A DNA stretch of 14,917 nucleotides from PS1 clade bacterium (GCA_016779015.1 JADHOK010000023.1:1-14917); one strand, 5' to 3'; positions 1 through 8,991 are shown, numbered from the stretch's first letter. Made by a program: numbers and translations. The notes: generated from the sequence alone by a model not told the origin.

Positions 1-1246
1 AACCAGCGATAATCCACGCCGCGACTTGGCTTTTATGGCAGCGCGTTTCTTCGAGGTGCAGCCGCCGCATATCGCCGCCGTTACCGGCACTAATGGCAAA
101 ACTTCGACAGCCAGTTTTTTGCGCCAATTATGCACCGCCGCCGGTCACAAATCGGCTGCCATGGGCACGCTTGGGGTGGAGTTGAGCGGCGACGCCGAGG
201 GTCTGAACGCCGGGCTTGATCACACCACGCCCGAGCCGGTGCGCCTGCACGCAGCGCTGCGCGATTTGGTGGCGCATGGCGTCACCCATCTGGCCATGGA
301 AGCGTCCAGTCACGGACTGGCGCAATATCGCCTCGACGCGGTCAATCTCGCCATTGCCGGTTTCACCAATTTATCGCGCGACCATCTGGACTATCACGAC
401 AGCGCCGAAGACTACGCCGCCGCCAAGCAGCGCCTGTTCACCGAGGTGCTGGCCTTGGATGGCACGGCGGTCATTACCATGACGCATGAGGCGGGCGCGC
501 AAATCGCTGCCGCTTGCGAAGCCGCGGGCCGCGCTGTTATGCCGGTCGGGCGCGAAGGCGATAATGTGCATATCGCCATTACCGGTCGCCGCGCCACCGG
601 TCTTGATGTTGCAGTGACACTGGACGGCATGACGCACAATGTCGCCTTGCCGCTGATTGGCGATTTTCAAATCGAAAACCTCACCCTCGCTCTGGGAATG
701 GCGAAAGCGCTCGGCGTGGATAATGAAACCCTGCACGATGCCTGCCACAGCCTGCACGCGCCGCAAGGCCGCATGCAACTGGCCGGACGCACAGCTGATG
801 GCGCTGCGGTGTTTGTCGATTATGCGCATACGCCCGACGCGTTGGAAAACGCGCTGAGTGCTCTGCGTCGTCACGTGCCACAAGGCGGGCGTCTGCTGGT
901 GATGTTCGGCTGCGGCGGCGACCGCGATGCCGGTAAGCGACCGCAAATGGGCGCCATTGCCGCCGCCAACGCCGATATGGTTTTCGTGACTGACGACAAT
1001 CCGCGCCATGAGGACGCGGCCGGCATTCGCGCCGCCATTTTGCAGAACTGCCCTGACGCCACTGAGATCGGCGAGCGCGCCGCCGCCATCGAGGCGGTGC
1101 TGGATACGGCGCAAGCCAATGACCTCATATTGCTGGCCGGTAAAGGCCATGAAAGCGGGCAGATTGTCGGCGACATAATTTTGCCTTTTGACGACGTCAA
1201 AATAGCGCAATCTGTTTTGGCATCGAAAGGAGGGCAACATGCGTGA
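1..1246 (+). CDS. murE: UDP-MurNAc-L-Ala-D-Glu:meso-DAP ligase MurE (5' partial)
   Basis: Cytoplasmic ATP-dependent Mur ligase that adds the third residue of the peptidoglycan stem peptide. The frame is open from the first complete codon at position 2, so the true start and the N-terminal UMAG-binding domain (roughly 80-100 residues) lie upstream of the window; the TTG at 26 and ATG at 35 are internal. Visible parts are the tail of domain 1 (NPRRDLAFMAARFF), the P-loop VTGTNGKTS near 85-110, the middle-domain TNLSRDHLDYH stretch, and the C-terminal DDNPRHED motif, with DNPR at 995-1006. DNPR is the established signature for meso-diaminopimelate rather than lysine, which fits a Gram-negative cell. 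LLAGKGHE near the C-terminus is also typical. The TGA at 1244-1246 lies inside the start of murF (8-base overlap). I am certain of the family; only the missing 5' end is unknown. Confidence 0.97.
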   Translation, partial: TSDNPRRDLAFMAARFFEVQPPHIAAVTGTNGKTSTASFLRQLCTAAGHKSAAMGTLGVELSGDAEGLNAGLDHTTPEPVRLHAALRDLVAHGVTHLAMEASSHGLAQYRLDAVNLAIAGFTNLSRDHLDYHDSAEDYAAAKQRLFTEVLALDGTAVITMTHEAGAQIAAACEAAGRAVMPVGREGDNVHIAITGRRATGLDVAVTLDGMTHNVALPLIGDFQIENLTLALGMAKALGVDNETLHDACHSLHAPQGRMQLAGRTADGAAVFVDYAHTPDALENALSALRRHVPQGGRLLVMFGCGGDRDAGKRPQMGAIAAANADMVFVTDDNPRHEDAAGIRAAILQNCPDATEIGERAAAIEAVLDTAQANDLILLAGKGHESGQIVGDIILPFDDVKIAQSVLASKGGQHA

Positions 1247-2732
1247 TGTTCTCTGGCATGGCCGCGATGTGCTGGCCGCTTTGAAACCGCATCTCTCGAA
1301 CGCGCCGCAAGGCGACCTCGATGATAATTGGCAAGCCTATGGCCTGGCCATTGATACCCGCGATCTTATCAGCGGCGATATTTTTGTGGCGCTGCCCGGC
1401 GCGCAGGCGCATGGGCATGATTATGTCGCGCAAGCTTTCCAACAAGGCGCTGTCGCGGCGTTGGTCGGAGCAGATTTTGACGCCTCTGACATGGCGGATG
1501 ACGCTATGCCGCTGGCGGATGACGTTGTGCTGCTGGCGGTTGACGACGTGCTGGCGGCGCTCGAAACGCTGGCGCGCGCAGCGCGTCAACGCAGCCAAGC
1601 GCATATCATCGCCATCACCGGCAGTGTCGGCAAAACCGGCACCAAAACCAGTCTCGCCAACGCGCTGGCCAAATCGGGCACAGTGCATGCGGCCGAGCGC
1701 AGCTTCAATAATCATATCGGCGTGCCGCTGACGCTGGCGCGCCTGCCGGCCGGGGCTGAATATGGTGTCTTCGAATTGGGCATGAACCATGCCGGCGAGA
1801 TTGCTGCTTTGGTCGATATGGTGCGCCCGCATTGCGCCATCATCACCACCATCGCCGCGGCACATATTGAAAACTTCGCGTCGATGAAAGCGCTGGCCGC
1901 CGCAAAAGCTGAAATTCTCGGCGGCGTCGAGGCGGGCGGTACGGCTATTCTGCCTTTCGACAATGCTTATTTCGACATGCTGGCCGAACAGGCCGCGCAT
2001 CACAAATTGAGAGTGCTCAGCTTTTCTGCCGACGGTCAGGCCGAGGCCGATAATTACGTCACCCGCGCCAAATTGCACGCTGCGTGCAGTTGTGTCACCG
2101 CGACCATTAACGCGCAGCCGGTGACTTATAAAATCGGCGCGCCCGGTGTGCATTTGGTGGCCAATAGTCTGGCCGTACTGAGCGCGGTTGAAAATGCCGG
2201 TGCTGATTTGGCGCTGGCTGCTTTGTCGCTGGCCGAGCATGACGGCATGGCCGGTCGCGGCGCGCGCATCCGGCTTGGTGACGATACTGCCTCCATCACG
2301 CTGATCGATGAGAGCTATAACGCCAATCCGACCTCCATGGCCGCCGCGTTGCAGACGCTGGGTCTGGCGCCACGCATCAACAAAGGCCGCCGCATAGCGG
2401 TGTTGGGCGACATGGCCGAGCTTGGCGAAGACGCGCCGCAATTGCACGCCGCCATCGCCGATAAGGTTGAGGCTGCCGATATTGATCTGGTCATTAGCTG
2501 CGGTGCGCTGATGAACAATTTGAACAAGGCACTGCCGCCCGGTCGCATTGGTGTGCATGTCAACGACCATGCGGCTGCGCTTGATATTCTGCGCGATGAA
2601 TTGCGCAGTGATGATGTCGTCATGGTCAAAGGTTCCAATGCCAGTCGCATGGGTTTGGTGGTTGACGGCCTCATCGAGGCGTTGAGCGATACGCACCAAG
2701 AAGACACGCCGCAGAAAAAGGAGGCACGCTGA
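1239..2732 (+). CDS. murF: UDP-MurNAc-tripeptide:D-Ala-D-Ala ligase MurF
   Basis: Last cytoplasmic Mur ligase; it joins the D-Ala-D-Ala dipeptide (made by Ddl, encoded downstream) to UDP-MurNAc-tripeptide to give the pentapeptide precursor. The 497-residue product is slightly longer than the common 450-480. Visible motifs are the early domain DTRDLISGDIFVAL, the P-loop TGSVGKTGTK at residues 127-136 (Gly at 134 where many homologues have Thr or Ser), NNHIGVPLTL, ELGMNHAGEI, DESYNANPTSM and the C-terminal GDMAELG. ATG 1239 is preceded by AAAGGAGGG (1226-1234) and overlaps the murE stop, which supports this start. The region just before the P-loop, at 1491-1553, contains three degenerate copies of a 21-base unit, giving a small acidic insertion. 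Its stop TGA shares a base with the mraY ATG. The long antisense frame opposite it is a composition shadow. Confidence 0.97.
   Translation: MRDVLWHGRDVLAALKPHLSNAPQGDLDDNWQAYGLAIDTRDLISGDIFVALPGAQAHGHDYVAQAFQQGAVAALVGADFDASDMADDAMPLADDVVLLAVDDVLAALETLARAARQRSQAHIIAITGSVGKTGTKTSLANALAKSGTVHAAERSFNNHIGVPLTLARLPAGAEYGVFELGMNHAGEIAALVDMVRPHCAIITTIAAAHIENFASMKALAAAKAEILGGVEAGGTAILPFDNAYFDMLAEQAAHHKLRVLSFSADGQAEADNYVTRAKLHAACSCVTATINAQPVTYKIGAPGVHLVANSLAVLSAVENAGADLALAALSLAEHDGMAGRGARIRLGDDTASITLIDESYNANPTSMAAALQTLGLAPRINKGRRIAVLGDMAELGEDAPQLHAAIADKVEAADIDLVISCGALMNNLNKALPPGRIGVHVNDHAAALDILRDELRSDDVVMVKGSNASRMGLVVDGLIEALSDTHQEDTPQKKEAR
1491..1553 (+). repeat. Degenerate 21-bp tandem triplication inside murF
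   Basis: Three consecutive 21-base units lie in frame at 1491-1511, 1512-1532 and 1533-1553. Units 2 and 3 differ at 3 positions, units 1 and 2 at about 4. They encode the heptads MADDAMP, LADDVVL and LAVDDVL. Only the last unit resembles the usual MurF sequence leading to the P-loop (family pattern lllVdDtlaAL), so the first two look like a local duplication that lengthened the substrate-binding domain by about 14 residues. Confidence 0.7.
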
Positions 2733-3820
2733 TGTTTCTCTATCTGGCACAAATTCTGAACGATCTGCCGGGGGCCAATCTGTTCAATTACATTACTTTC
2801 CGCGCCGGTGGGGCGACGATGACGGCTTTGGTTATCAGCTTCCTGCTGGGCCCGCGCGTTATCAGCGCCTTGCGCAGCCGACAAGGGCGCGGTCAACCGA
2901 TTCGCGCCGACGGGCCGCAATCGCATCTGACCACCAAGACCGGCACCCCGACCATGGGTGGGCTGCTCATCCTTCTGGCGTCCATCGGCTCGACGCTGCT
3001 TTGGAGCGATTTCAGCAATGTGTTTTTGTGGATTGCGCTGCTGACCACACTGGGTTTCGGTATTATCGGTTTCGCTGATGATTATTCCAAACTGCGCAAC
3101 TATTCGAGCGATGGTGTGCCGGGCCGCGTCAAGCTGGTGCTGGAAGCGGTGATTGCCATTTGCGCCATTTACTTCATCAGCGCGAATTTACCGCCCGAGC
3201 TGGCGACCAGCTATGCGGTGCCGTTTTTCAAAGACCTGCTGCTGCCATTCGGCCTGCCGCTTTATCTGGTGGCCGGGCTGATTGTTGTTGTCGGCGCGTC
3301 CAATGCGGTCAATCTCACAGACGGTCTCGACGGCTTGGCCATTGTGCCGACAATGATTGCGGCGGCCAGTTTCGGCTTCATCGCTTATCTGGTCGGCAAT
3401 GCGATTTTTGCCGATTACCTGCAAGTGCATTACGTGCCGGGCACGGGCGAGCTGGCGGTGTTTTGCGCCGCGCTTATCGGTGCCGGCCTCGGTTTCCTCT
3501 GGTATAACGCGCCGCCCGCTGCGGTGTTTATGGGCGATACCGGCTCGCTGTCTTTGGGCGCGGCCTTGGGGGTCATCGCCATCATCACCAAGCACGAATT
3601 GGTGCTGGCCATTATTGGCGGCCTGTTCGTGTTGGAAGCGGTCTCGGTCATTGTCCAGGTCGCGTCTTTCAAACTCACCGGCAAACGCGTTTTCGCCATG
3701 GCTCCGCTGCATCATCATTTCGAGCAGCGCGGCTGGGCCGAAAGCACGATTGTCATTCGTTTCTGGATTATCTCCGTCGTGCTGGCGCTCGTCGGACTGG
3801 CCACGTTGAAGCTGCGGTAA
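2732..3820 (+). CDS. mraY: Phospho-MurNAc-pentapeptide transferase MraY
   Basis: Integral inner-membrane enzyme that transfers phospho-MurNAc-pentapeptide from UDP to undecaprenyl phosphate, forming lipid I. The 362 residues match the usual family length (about 360) and are largely hydrophobic, as expected for ten membrane helices. Catalytic and binding motifs are intact: DDYSKL at 116-121, NLTDGLDG at 194-201, MGDTGSLSLG from 267, and the histidine motif APLHHHFEQRGW from 324 (HHH at 327-329). TGTPTMGGLLIL near the N-terminus is also diagnostic. ATG 2732 shares its A with the murF stop (TGATG) and has AAGGAGG at 2718-2724, seven bases upstream. Its substrate comes from MurF and its product goes to MurG, both encoded in this cluster. 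Confidence 0.98.
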   Translation: MFLYLAQILNDLPGANLFNYITFRAGGATMTALVISFLLGPRVISALRSRQGRGQPIRADGPQSHLTTKTGTPTMGGLLILLASIGSTLLWSDFSNVFLWIALLTTLGFGIIGFADDYSKLRNYSSDGVPGRVKLVLEAVIAICAIYFISANLPPELATSYAVPFFKDLLLPFGLPLYLVAGLIVVVGASNAVNLTDGLDGLAIVPTMIAAASFGFIAYLVGNAIFADYLQVHYVPGTGELAVFCAALIGAGLGFLWYNAPPAAVFMGDTGSLSLGAALGVIAIITKHELVLAIIGGLFVLEAVSVIVQVASFKLTGKRVFAMAPLHHHFEQRGWAESTIVIRFWIISVVLALVGLATLKLR

Positions 3821-3823
3821 CCG

Positions 3824-5251
3824 ATGATTGCATTGCCCACATATTCTGGTGAGACCGCCATTTTCGGACTGGGCCGTTCCGGTCTGGCGGCACTGGCGGC
3901 GTTGCATGCGGCGGGCAATCGCGTGGTGGCGTGGGATGATGCACAAGCACCGCGCGACACGGCGCGCGAGATGGGCGCTACCATACGCGACCTGACGCAA
4001 GATTTCGGTGACGCCGCGCGGCTGATTGTCAGCCCCGGCGTGCCGCTCACCCATCCGGCACCGCACCCGGTTGTCGCTGCGGCGCGCGCTGCCGGGGCTG
4101 AGGTGTTGGGCGATATGGATTTGTTCGCCGATGCGCTGGCGCATGCTGGCCTTGACGGCGCGGGCGGGCAAAACAAAGTCACGCTTATCGGTATTACCGG
4201 AACTAATGGTAAATCAACCACCACCGCATTGGTGACGCATATGTTGCAAGCGGCGGGGCGCAATGTTTATCAAGGCGGCAATATCGGCCTACCGGTGCTC
4301 GAGCTGCCGCTGCAGGCGGGCGCGGTTTACGTGCTGGAACTGTCTTCTTATCAGCTTGATTTGAACCGTCGCTTCGGTGTCGATATCGGCGTCTGGCTCA
4401 ATTTGACGCCCGACCATCTCGACCGCCATGGCGATATGGTGGGCTATGCCGCTGCCAAAGCCAATCTCTTCGCCGATGGTAAAGCCGCGCAATTGCGGGT
4501 TGTCGGTGTCGATGAGGCGGCGGGGCGCAAGCTCGCGCAAACCCTCAAACAAGACGCCGCTGCGCTGACCACGATTGGCGCTGAAAATGCGGACATCACC
4601 TATTTGGCCGACGCTTTCACGGTTGCGGGCGAGAGCATTTCTTTGACCGATTGCGCCGCGTTGCCCGGCGCGCATAATGCGCAAAACGCCGCCGCCGCTT
4701 TTGCCATAGGCCGCGCCTTGGGTCTACCGGCCGATGATATACGCGCCGCTTTTCAAAGCTTTACCGGTATGGCGCACCGCCTGCAGCTCATCGCCGAGCA
4801 CGAGGCCGTCAAATTCGTCAATGATTCTAAAGCCACCAATATCGAAGCGACGCGTCACGCACTCGCCGCCTATAATAATATTTATTGGATTGCCGGTGGC
4901 CGCGCCAAAACCGCCGCCGATGGCAGTCTCGATATGAATATGCTGACGCCATATTTCGGCAATGTGCGCGGCGCTTACCTTATCGGCGAAGCGGCCCAGC
5001 CTTTTGCTGCGGCACTGGCCGATACGCTGCCGACCACAATTTCCAAGACGCTCGACAAAGCCGTCGCCGCGGCTGCCATGCAGGCCATGACCGACCGCTT
5101 TGATACGCCGGTGGTGCTGTTGTCACCGGCGTGTGCGTCGTTCGACCAATATAAAGATTTCGAAGCCCGCGGCGCGGCGTTTAACGCCGCCGTGAGCGAC
5201 TGGATAGAAGCTGAAAAAAACATGCCGGCAGAAGGGAGGCGCGCGCCATGA
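3824..5251 (+). CDS. murD: UDP-MurNAc-L-Ala:D-Glu ligase MurD
   Basis: Cytoplasmic Mur ligase adding D-glutamate, the second stem-peptide residue. The 475-residue product has the N-terminal nucleotide-fold motif FGLGRSGLAAL, IVSPGVPLTHP, the P-loop GITGTNGKSTTT at 123-134, GGNIGLPVLEL, ELSSYQLD, LTPDHLDRHG, the NDSKATN motif at 333-339 and the C-terminal LLSPACASFDQYKDFEARG, all classic MurD. It starts three bases after the mraY stop. The mraY TAA is in the same frame, so no upstream extension is possible. Unlike most of its neighbours it has no obvious Shine-Dalgarno sequence: the stretch before ATG 3824 is GTTGAAGCTGCGGTAACCG. Translation may depend on ribosomes finishing mraY. The C-terminal region overlaps ftsW by four bases (ATGA). 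Confidence 0.97.
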   Translation: MIALPTYSGETAIFGLGRSGLAALAALHAAGNRVVAWDDAQAPRDTAREMGATIRDLTQDFGDAARLIVSPGVPLTHPAPHPVVAAARAAGAEVLGDMDLFADALAHAGLDGAGGQNKVTLIGITGTNGKSTTTALVTHMLQAAGRNVYQGGNIGLPVLELPLQAGAVYVLELSSYQLDLNRRFGVDIGVWLNLTPDHLDRHGDMVGYAAAKANLFADGKAAQLRVVGVDEAAGRKLAQTLKQDAAALTTIGAENADITYLADAFTVAGESISLTDCAALPGAHNAQNAAAAFAIGRALGLPADDIRAAFQSFTGMAHRLQLIAEHEAVKFVNDSKATNIEATRHALAAYNNIYWIAGGRAKTAADGSLDMNMLTPYFGNVRGAYLIGEAAQPFAAALADTLPTTISKTLDKAVAAAAMQAMTDRFDTPVVLLSPACASFDQYKDFEARGAAFNAAVSDWIEAEKNMPAEGRRAP

Positions 5252-6420
5252 ATATGCTTTCGCGCACCAATCGCAACCCGCTTGCCACATGGTGGTGGAC
5301 GGTTGACCGGCAAATGGTCATCGGCGTGCTGGTGCTGCTCGGCATGGGCTTTTTCGCGGCGCTCGCTGCCAGCCCCGCCGTAGCGCAGCATATCGGTAAA
5401 TCGACCTATTACTTCGCCAATAAGCAGTTGGTGTTTCTGGTGCTCGCCGCCATCGTCTTTCTCGCCGTCTCCATGCTCGACGCAATATGGATACGCCGCC
5501 TCGCCGTGCTGATGCTCGTCGGCGCGATTTGCGGTGTGGTGTTGACGCTGTTTGCCGGTGTGACGGTGAAAGGCGCAAGCCGCTGGCTTTATGTGTTCGG
5601 CGTTTCTATCCAACCCTCAGAGGTTTTGAAACCGGCCTTTGTGGTGGTGGTGGCCTGGCTGATGGCGCGCCAACGCGCTCGCTTCAAGGCTTATGACATT
5701 TACGGCGCGCTGGCGCTGTTGCTCGGTTGCTGCTTCCTATTGGCGCTGCAACCCGATTTCGGCCAGACCATTTTGCTGGCGCTGGTGTGGATGTGCTTGT
5801 TCTATCTGGCCGGTGGCTCGCTGAAACTGATTGCGGGTATGAGCGCTATCGGCCTCGCTGCGGGCGCTTATGTCTATACCGCCTATCCCTATTTCCGCAG
5901 CCGCATTGAGCGTTTCCTCGACCCGTCGACCGGCGACACGTATCAGGTTGATAAAGCGATGGACGCCATCCGCTCCGGCGGTGTGACCGGTGTCGGCCCG
6001 GGTGATGGTAAAGTCAAATCCATTCTGCCCGACGCACATGCCGACTATGTCTTCGCCGTTGCGGCCGAAGAAGGCGGCTTGTTAATGGGCGGCTTTATTA
6101 TCCTCACATTCGCGTTTCTGGTTTGGCGGGCGCTATGGGCGCTCCGCGATGAGAACGAGCATTGGGTGCAACTGGCTTCGGCGGGTCTCATCTGCCTGTT
6201 CGGGCTGCAGGCGATTATCAATCTGGCGGTCAATCTCAACCTCATCCCATCCAAGGGTATGACACTGCCGTTTATTTCTTACGGCGGCTCGTCGCTCATC
6301 GCTTCGGCCATCACAATGGGTATGCTGGTGGGTCTGATGCGGCGTCGCGGCACCGCGCATTTGCGCACCCGCGCGCTACCCGCCACGGCGCTGCCGGTTG
6401 CTAGCGGAGGGCGCTTATGA
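5248..6420 (+). CDS. ftsW: Septal peptidoglycan glycosyltransferase FtsW (SEDS family)
   Basis: Polytopic inner-membrane SEDS protein that polymerises lipid II at the septum with its partner penicillin-binding protein FtsI, which is not in this window. The 390 residues show the family landmarks: KGASRW at 108-113, QPSEVLKPAF from 122, LQPDFGQ at 167-173, the large periplasmic loop with DTYQVDKAMDAIRSGG and GVGPGDGKVK, then LPDAHADYVFAVAAEEGG (Asp266 probably corresponds to the essential SEDS aspartate), and PFISYGGSS at 341-349. The N-terminus, including WWWTVD at 15-20 and ASPAVA, is the form I associate with alphaproteobacterial FtsW and, with the cluster position, separates it from RodA. 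ATG 5248 overlaps the murD stop as ATGA and has GAAGGGAGG at 5231-5239; a second ATG at 5254 is less well spaced. Confidence 0.97.
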   Translation: MNMLSRTNRNPLATWWWTVDRQMVIGVLVLLGMGFFAALAASPAVAQHIGKSTYYFANKQLVFLVLAAIVFLAVSMLDAIWIRRLAVLMLVGAICGVVLTLFAGVTVKGASRWLYVFGVSIQPSEVLKPAFVVVVAWLMARQRARFKAYDIYGALALLLGCCFLLALQPDFGQTILLALVWMCLFYLAGGSLKLIAGMSAIGLAAGAYVYTAYPYFRSRIERFLDPSTGDTYQVDKAMDAIRSGGVTGVGPGDGKVKSILPDAHADYVFAVAAEEGGLLMGGFIILTFAFLVWRALWALRDENEHWVQLASAGLICLFGLQAIINLAVNLNLIPSKGMTLPFISYGGSSLIASAITMGMLVGLMRRRGTAHLRTRALPATALPVASGGRL

Positions 6421-7571
6421 GCGGCGGCGATAAAATCCTTCTCGCGGCAGGCGGCACAGGCGGGCATATGTTTCCGGCAGGCGCGCTGGGCGAGCAGTTG
6501 AAAGCGGCGGGCTATCAAGTGCATTTGGTAACCGATAGGCGCGGCATGGCCTATGTCTCCAATCTGATACCGATGAAATTGCACCGGATACCGGCCGCAA
6601 CGGTTTATGGTGGCGGCGTTCTGGCTTTGCCGCTGCGCATGCTGACAATGTCATTGAGCTTGTTGGCCTCGATTTTCCTCATCATCCGCGTGCGCCCGAA
6701 AGTGATTATCGGCTTTGGCGGTTATCCGTCTTTTGGGCCGGTTATGGCGGGTCTGTTGCTACGCCGAAAAGTGCTGGTGCATGAGCAAAATGCGGTGCTG
6801 GGCCGCGTCAATAAGCTGGCCGCGAAGTTCGGCAGCCATGTCGCCACCAGCTATCATGACACCGCCAATATACCGCGCGCGGCTTCCAAAAGAATGCGCC
6901 GCACCGGCAATCCGTTGCGCCCCGCCGTGCTGAAAGCGGCCGAAGGTGGATACCGTTATTTGTCGTCGACGCGCGCTTTTGAGCTGTTGGTGTTTGGCGG
7001 CAGTCAGGGAGCCAGCGTGTTTTCCAAAATAGTCCCGGCGGCATTATCGCTGCTGCCCGAGAATAAAAAGCGCCGTTTGCGCGTGGTTCATCAAGTCCGC
7101 CGACCGGAAATGCGTGGCGCTCTTGAAGCTTATGGCGCGGACGAAATTTATTCGGAAATCCGAGATTTCTTTACCGACCTGCCGACCCGCATGCGGCGCG
7201 CCCATTTGATGATTGCGCGTGGCGGTGCTTCCACTGTGGCCGAGATGACGGCGTTGGGTGTGCCGACTATTTTCGTGCCCTTGCCCGGCTCGCTTGATCA
7301 GGACCAGGCGCACAATGTGCGCGCGCTTGAGCGTTCCGGTTGCGCCATTGTGATGAAACAACGCGAGCTGACGGCTGCGGCATTGGTCAAACAGATAGAA
7401 GAGCTGATGGAAGACGAGACACGCCTGCAGCGCATGTCAGACCGCGCTCGACGATATGCCGAGCTCGACGCCGCCGGAAGGTTGTTTCGCTATGTCGATT
7501 GTTTGGCCCGCAGAATGCCAGTGAAAATCGACAAGCCTGTCGACGAGCGTGAGGGGGTGGCCAATGGATAA
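6417..7571 (+). CDS. murG: UDP-GlcNAc:lipid I GlcNAc transferase MurG
   Basis: Membrane-associated glycosyltransferase (GT28, GT-B fold) on the cytoplasmic face; it converts lipid I to lipid II using UDP-GlcNAc. The N-terminal glycine loop GGTGGH at 12-17 carries the conserved histidine, followed by GFGGYPS at 99-105 and HEQNAVLGRVNK from 122. The C-terminal donor domain has FGGSQGA at 193-199, RGGASTVAEM at 268-277 (many homologues read SGASTVAE) and PLPGSLDQDQAHN from 288. At 384 residues it is a little longer than E. coli MurG (355), mainly through a lysine- and arginine-rich C-terminal part. ATG 6417 overlaps the ftsW stop (ATGA) with GGAGGG at 6406-6411. The stop lies eight bases inside murC. 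Confidence 0.97.
   Translation: MSGGDKILLAAGGTGGHMFPAGALGEQLKAAGYQVHLVTDRRGMAYVSNLIPMKLHRIPAATVYGGGVLALPLRMLTMSLSLLASIFLIIRVRPKVIIGFGGYPSFGPVMAGLLLRRKVLVHEQNAVLGRVNKLAAKFGSHVATSYHDTANIPRAASKRMRRTGNPLRPAVLKAAEGGYRYLSSTRAFELLVFGGSQGASVFSKIVPAALSLLPENKKRRLRVVHQVRRPEMRGALEAYGADEIYSEIRDFFTDLPTRMRRAHLMIARGGASTVAEMTALGVPTIFVPLPGSLDQDQAHNVRALERSGCAIVMKQRELTAAALVKQIEELMEDETRLQRMSDRARRYAELDAAGRLFRYVDCLARRMPVKIDKPVDEREGVANG
7551..7557 (+). promoter_or_regulatory. Ribosome binding site that fixes the murC start
   Basis: GAGGGGG lies six bases before ATG 7564, inside the last codons of murG. The in-frame GTG at 7549 sits upstream of this site and cannot use it, and ATG 7573 is about 15 bases away. This favours ATG 7564 as the murC start. 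Confidence 0.7.
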
Positions 7572-8991
7572 GATGGTGACCATGCCCAGTGGCTTGCGCA
7601 GTTTTGGCCGCGTGCACATTGTCGGCATTGGCGGCATCGGTATGAGCGGCATTGCCGAAGTCATGCATGTGATGGGCTATGAGGTGCAGGGCAGCGACCT
7701 TGGCGACAATGCCAATACCCAAAGGCTGCGCGATATGGGCATCAAAGTGGCGGTCGGTCATGCGGCGGAAAATATTGCCGGGGCCGGTGTCGTCACCGTG
7801 TCGTCGGCCGTGGCGGCTGATAATCCCGAAATTACCGCCGCGCGCGCCAATCATATTCCGGTTGTGCGCCGCGCTGAAATGCTGGCCGAGCTTATGCGCC
7901 TGAAACCTTGCATCACGGTCGCCGGCACGCATGGCAAAACCACCACCACATCGCTGACCGCCGCCATGTTGGATGCGGCGGGGCTTGACCCGACGGTTAT
8001 CAATGGCGGCATTATTAATGCCTATGGCACCAATGCGCGGCTGGGGCAGGGCGACTGGATGGTGGTCGAGGCCGATGAGAGCGACGGCACATTTGTGCGT
8101 CTGCCCGCGACCATCGGTATCGTCACCAATATCGACCCCGAACACCTCGACCATTACGGCGACTTTGACGGCCTGCGTGCCGCCTTTGACAGCTATATTG
8201 CCAACATCCCGTTTTACGGCGTCGGCATTGTCTGTCTCGACCATCCGGAAGTGCAGGCTTTGGTCGGGCGCGTCACCGACCGCCGTTTGATTACTTACGG
8301 GCTTGGCGAACAGGCCGATATGCGCGCCGTCAATATTCGCGAAGACGGGCTGAAACAGCATTTCGACATTATTTACCGCGACCGCCGTAGCGATACCGAT
8401 ATCGAGATTAAAGGGCTGTGCTTGCCCATGGCCGGTCGGCATAATTTGCAGAACGCGCTGGCCGCCATTGCGGCAGGGTTGGAATTGGGCGCGACCGCGA
8501 AAACCATCGCCGCCGCATTGAATGATTTTAGCGGTGTCAAACGACGCTTCCAGCCGGTCGGCGAGGTCGGTGACAATATCCGCATTTTTGATGATTACGC
8601 GCATCATCCAGTGGAAATAGAAGCGGTGCTGGAAAGCGCCCGCGCCGTTTCATCGGGCCGCGTGGTGGCGATTATGCAGCCGCATCGCTACACCCGATTG
8701 CGCGATTTATTTAGCGAGTTTTGCGCTTCCATGAATGGAGCCGACACGGTTCTGGTGTTGCCGGTTTATGCGGCGGGCGAGGCACCGATTGACGGCATTG
8801 ACAGCGCGGCTTTGGCCGACGGTCTGCTGCGGCACGGGCATCGCCACATTATCGCGCTGGCGCGGGATGAAGAGCTCGCCGACACGCTGGCCGAGACGCT
8901 ACAAAAAGATGACGTCGTTATCTGCATGGGCGCGGGGTCGATTTCGCAACTGGCTTACGACCTGCCGCAGAACTTGGAGGGCAAGCTATGA
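7564..8991 (+). CDS. murC: UDP-MurNAc:L-alanine ligase MurC
   Basis: Cytoplasmic Mur ligase that adds L-alanine, the first stem-peptide residue. From ATG 7564 it has 475 residues, the normal length. Motifs are VGIGGIGMSGIAEV from about residue 20, the P-loop GTHGKTTTTS at 121-130 (the His form is typical of MurC), EADESDGTF at 169-177, TNIDPEHLDHYGDFD from 188, GRHNLQNALAA from 291, DDYAHHP at 343-349, QPHRYTR at 372-378 and MGAGSIS near the end. The frame extends to GTG 7549, but the ribosome binding site at 7551-7557 selects ATG 7564. It overlaps murG by eight bases and murB by four, so it is part of the coupled run. Confidence 0.97.
   Translation: MDKMVTMPSGLRSFGRVHIVGIGGIGMSGIAEVMHVMGYEVQGSDLGDNANTQRLRDMGIKVAVGHAAENIAGAGVVTVSSAVAADNPEITAARANHIPVVRRAEMLAELMRLKPCITVAGTHGKTTTTSLTAAMLDAAGLDPTVINGGIINAYGTNARLGQGDWMVVEADESDGTFVRLPATIGIVTNIDPEHLDHYGDFDGLRAAFDSYIANIPFYGVGIVCLDHPEVQALVGRVTDRRLITYGLGEQADMRAVNIREDGLKQHFDIIYRDRRSDTDIEIKGLCLPMAGRHNLQNALAAIAAGLELGATAKTIAAALNDFSGVKRRFQPVGEVGDNIRIFDDYAHHPVEIEAVLESARAVSSGRVVAIMQPHRYTRLRDLFSEFCASMNGADTVLVLPVYAAGEAPIDGIDSAALADGLLRHGHRHIIALARDEELADTLAETLQKDDVVICMGAGSISQLAYDLPQNLEGKL

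Noticed and set aside
26..37. TTG 26 or ATG 35 as the murE start
   Set aside because: The frame is open to the window edge and MurE needs an N-terminal domain before the P-loop, which would lie only about 20 residues after these codons.
1197..2750. Antisense frame of 517 codons opposite murF
   Set aside because: It mirrors murF, which has complete MurF motifs. GC-rich codon bias opens long antisense frames, and the product shows no recognisable domain.
7387..8607. Antisense frame of 406 codons opposite murG and murC
   Set aside because: Same cause: murC motifs cover this stretch on the + strand and the antisense product is low-information and His/Arg-rich.
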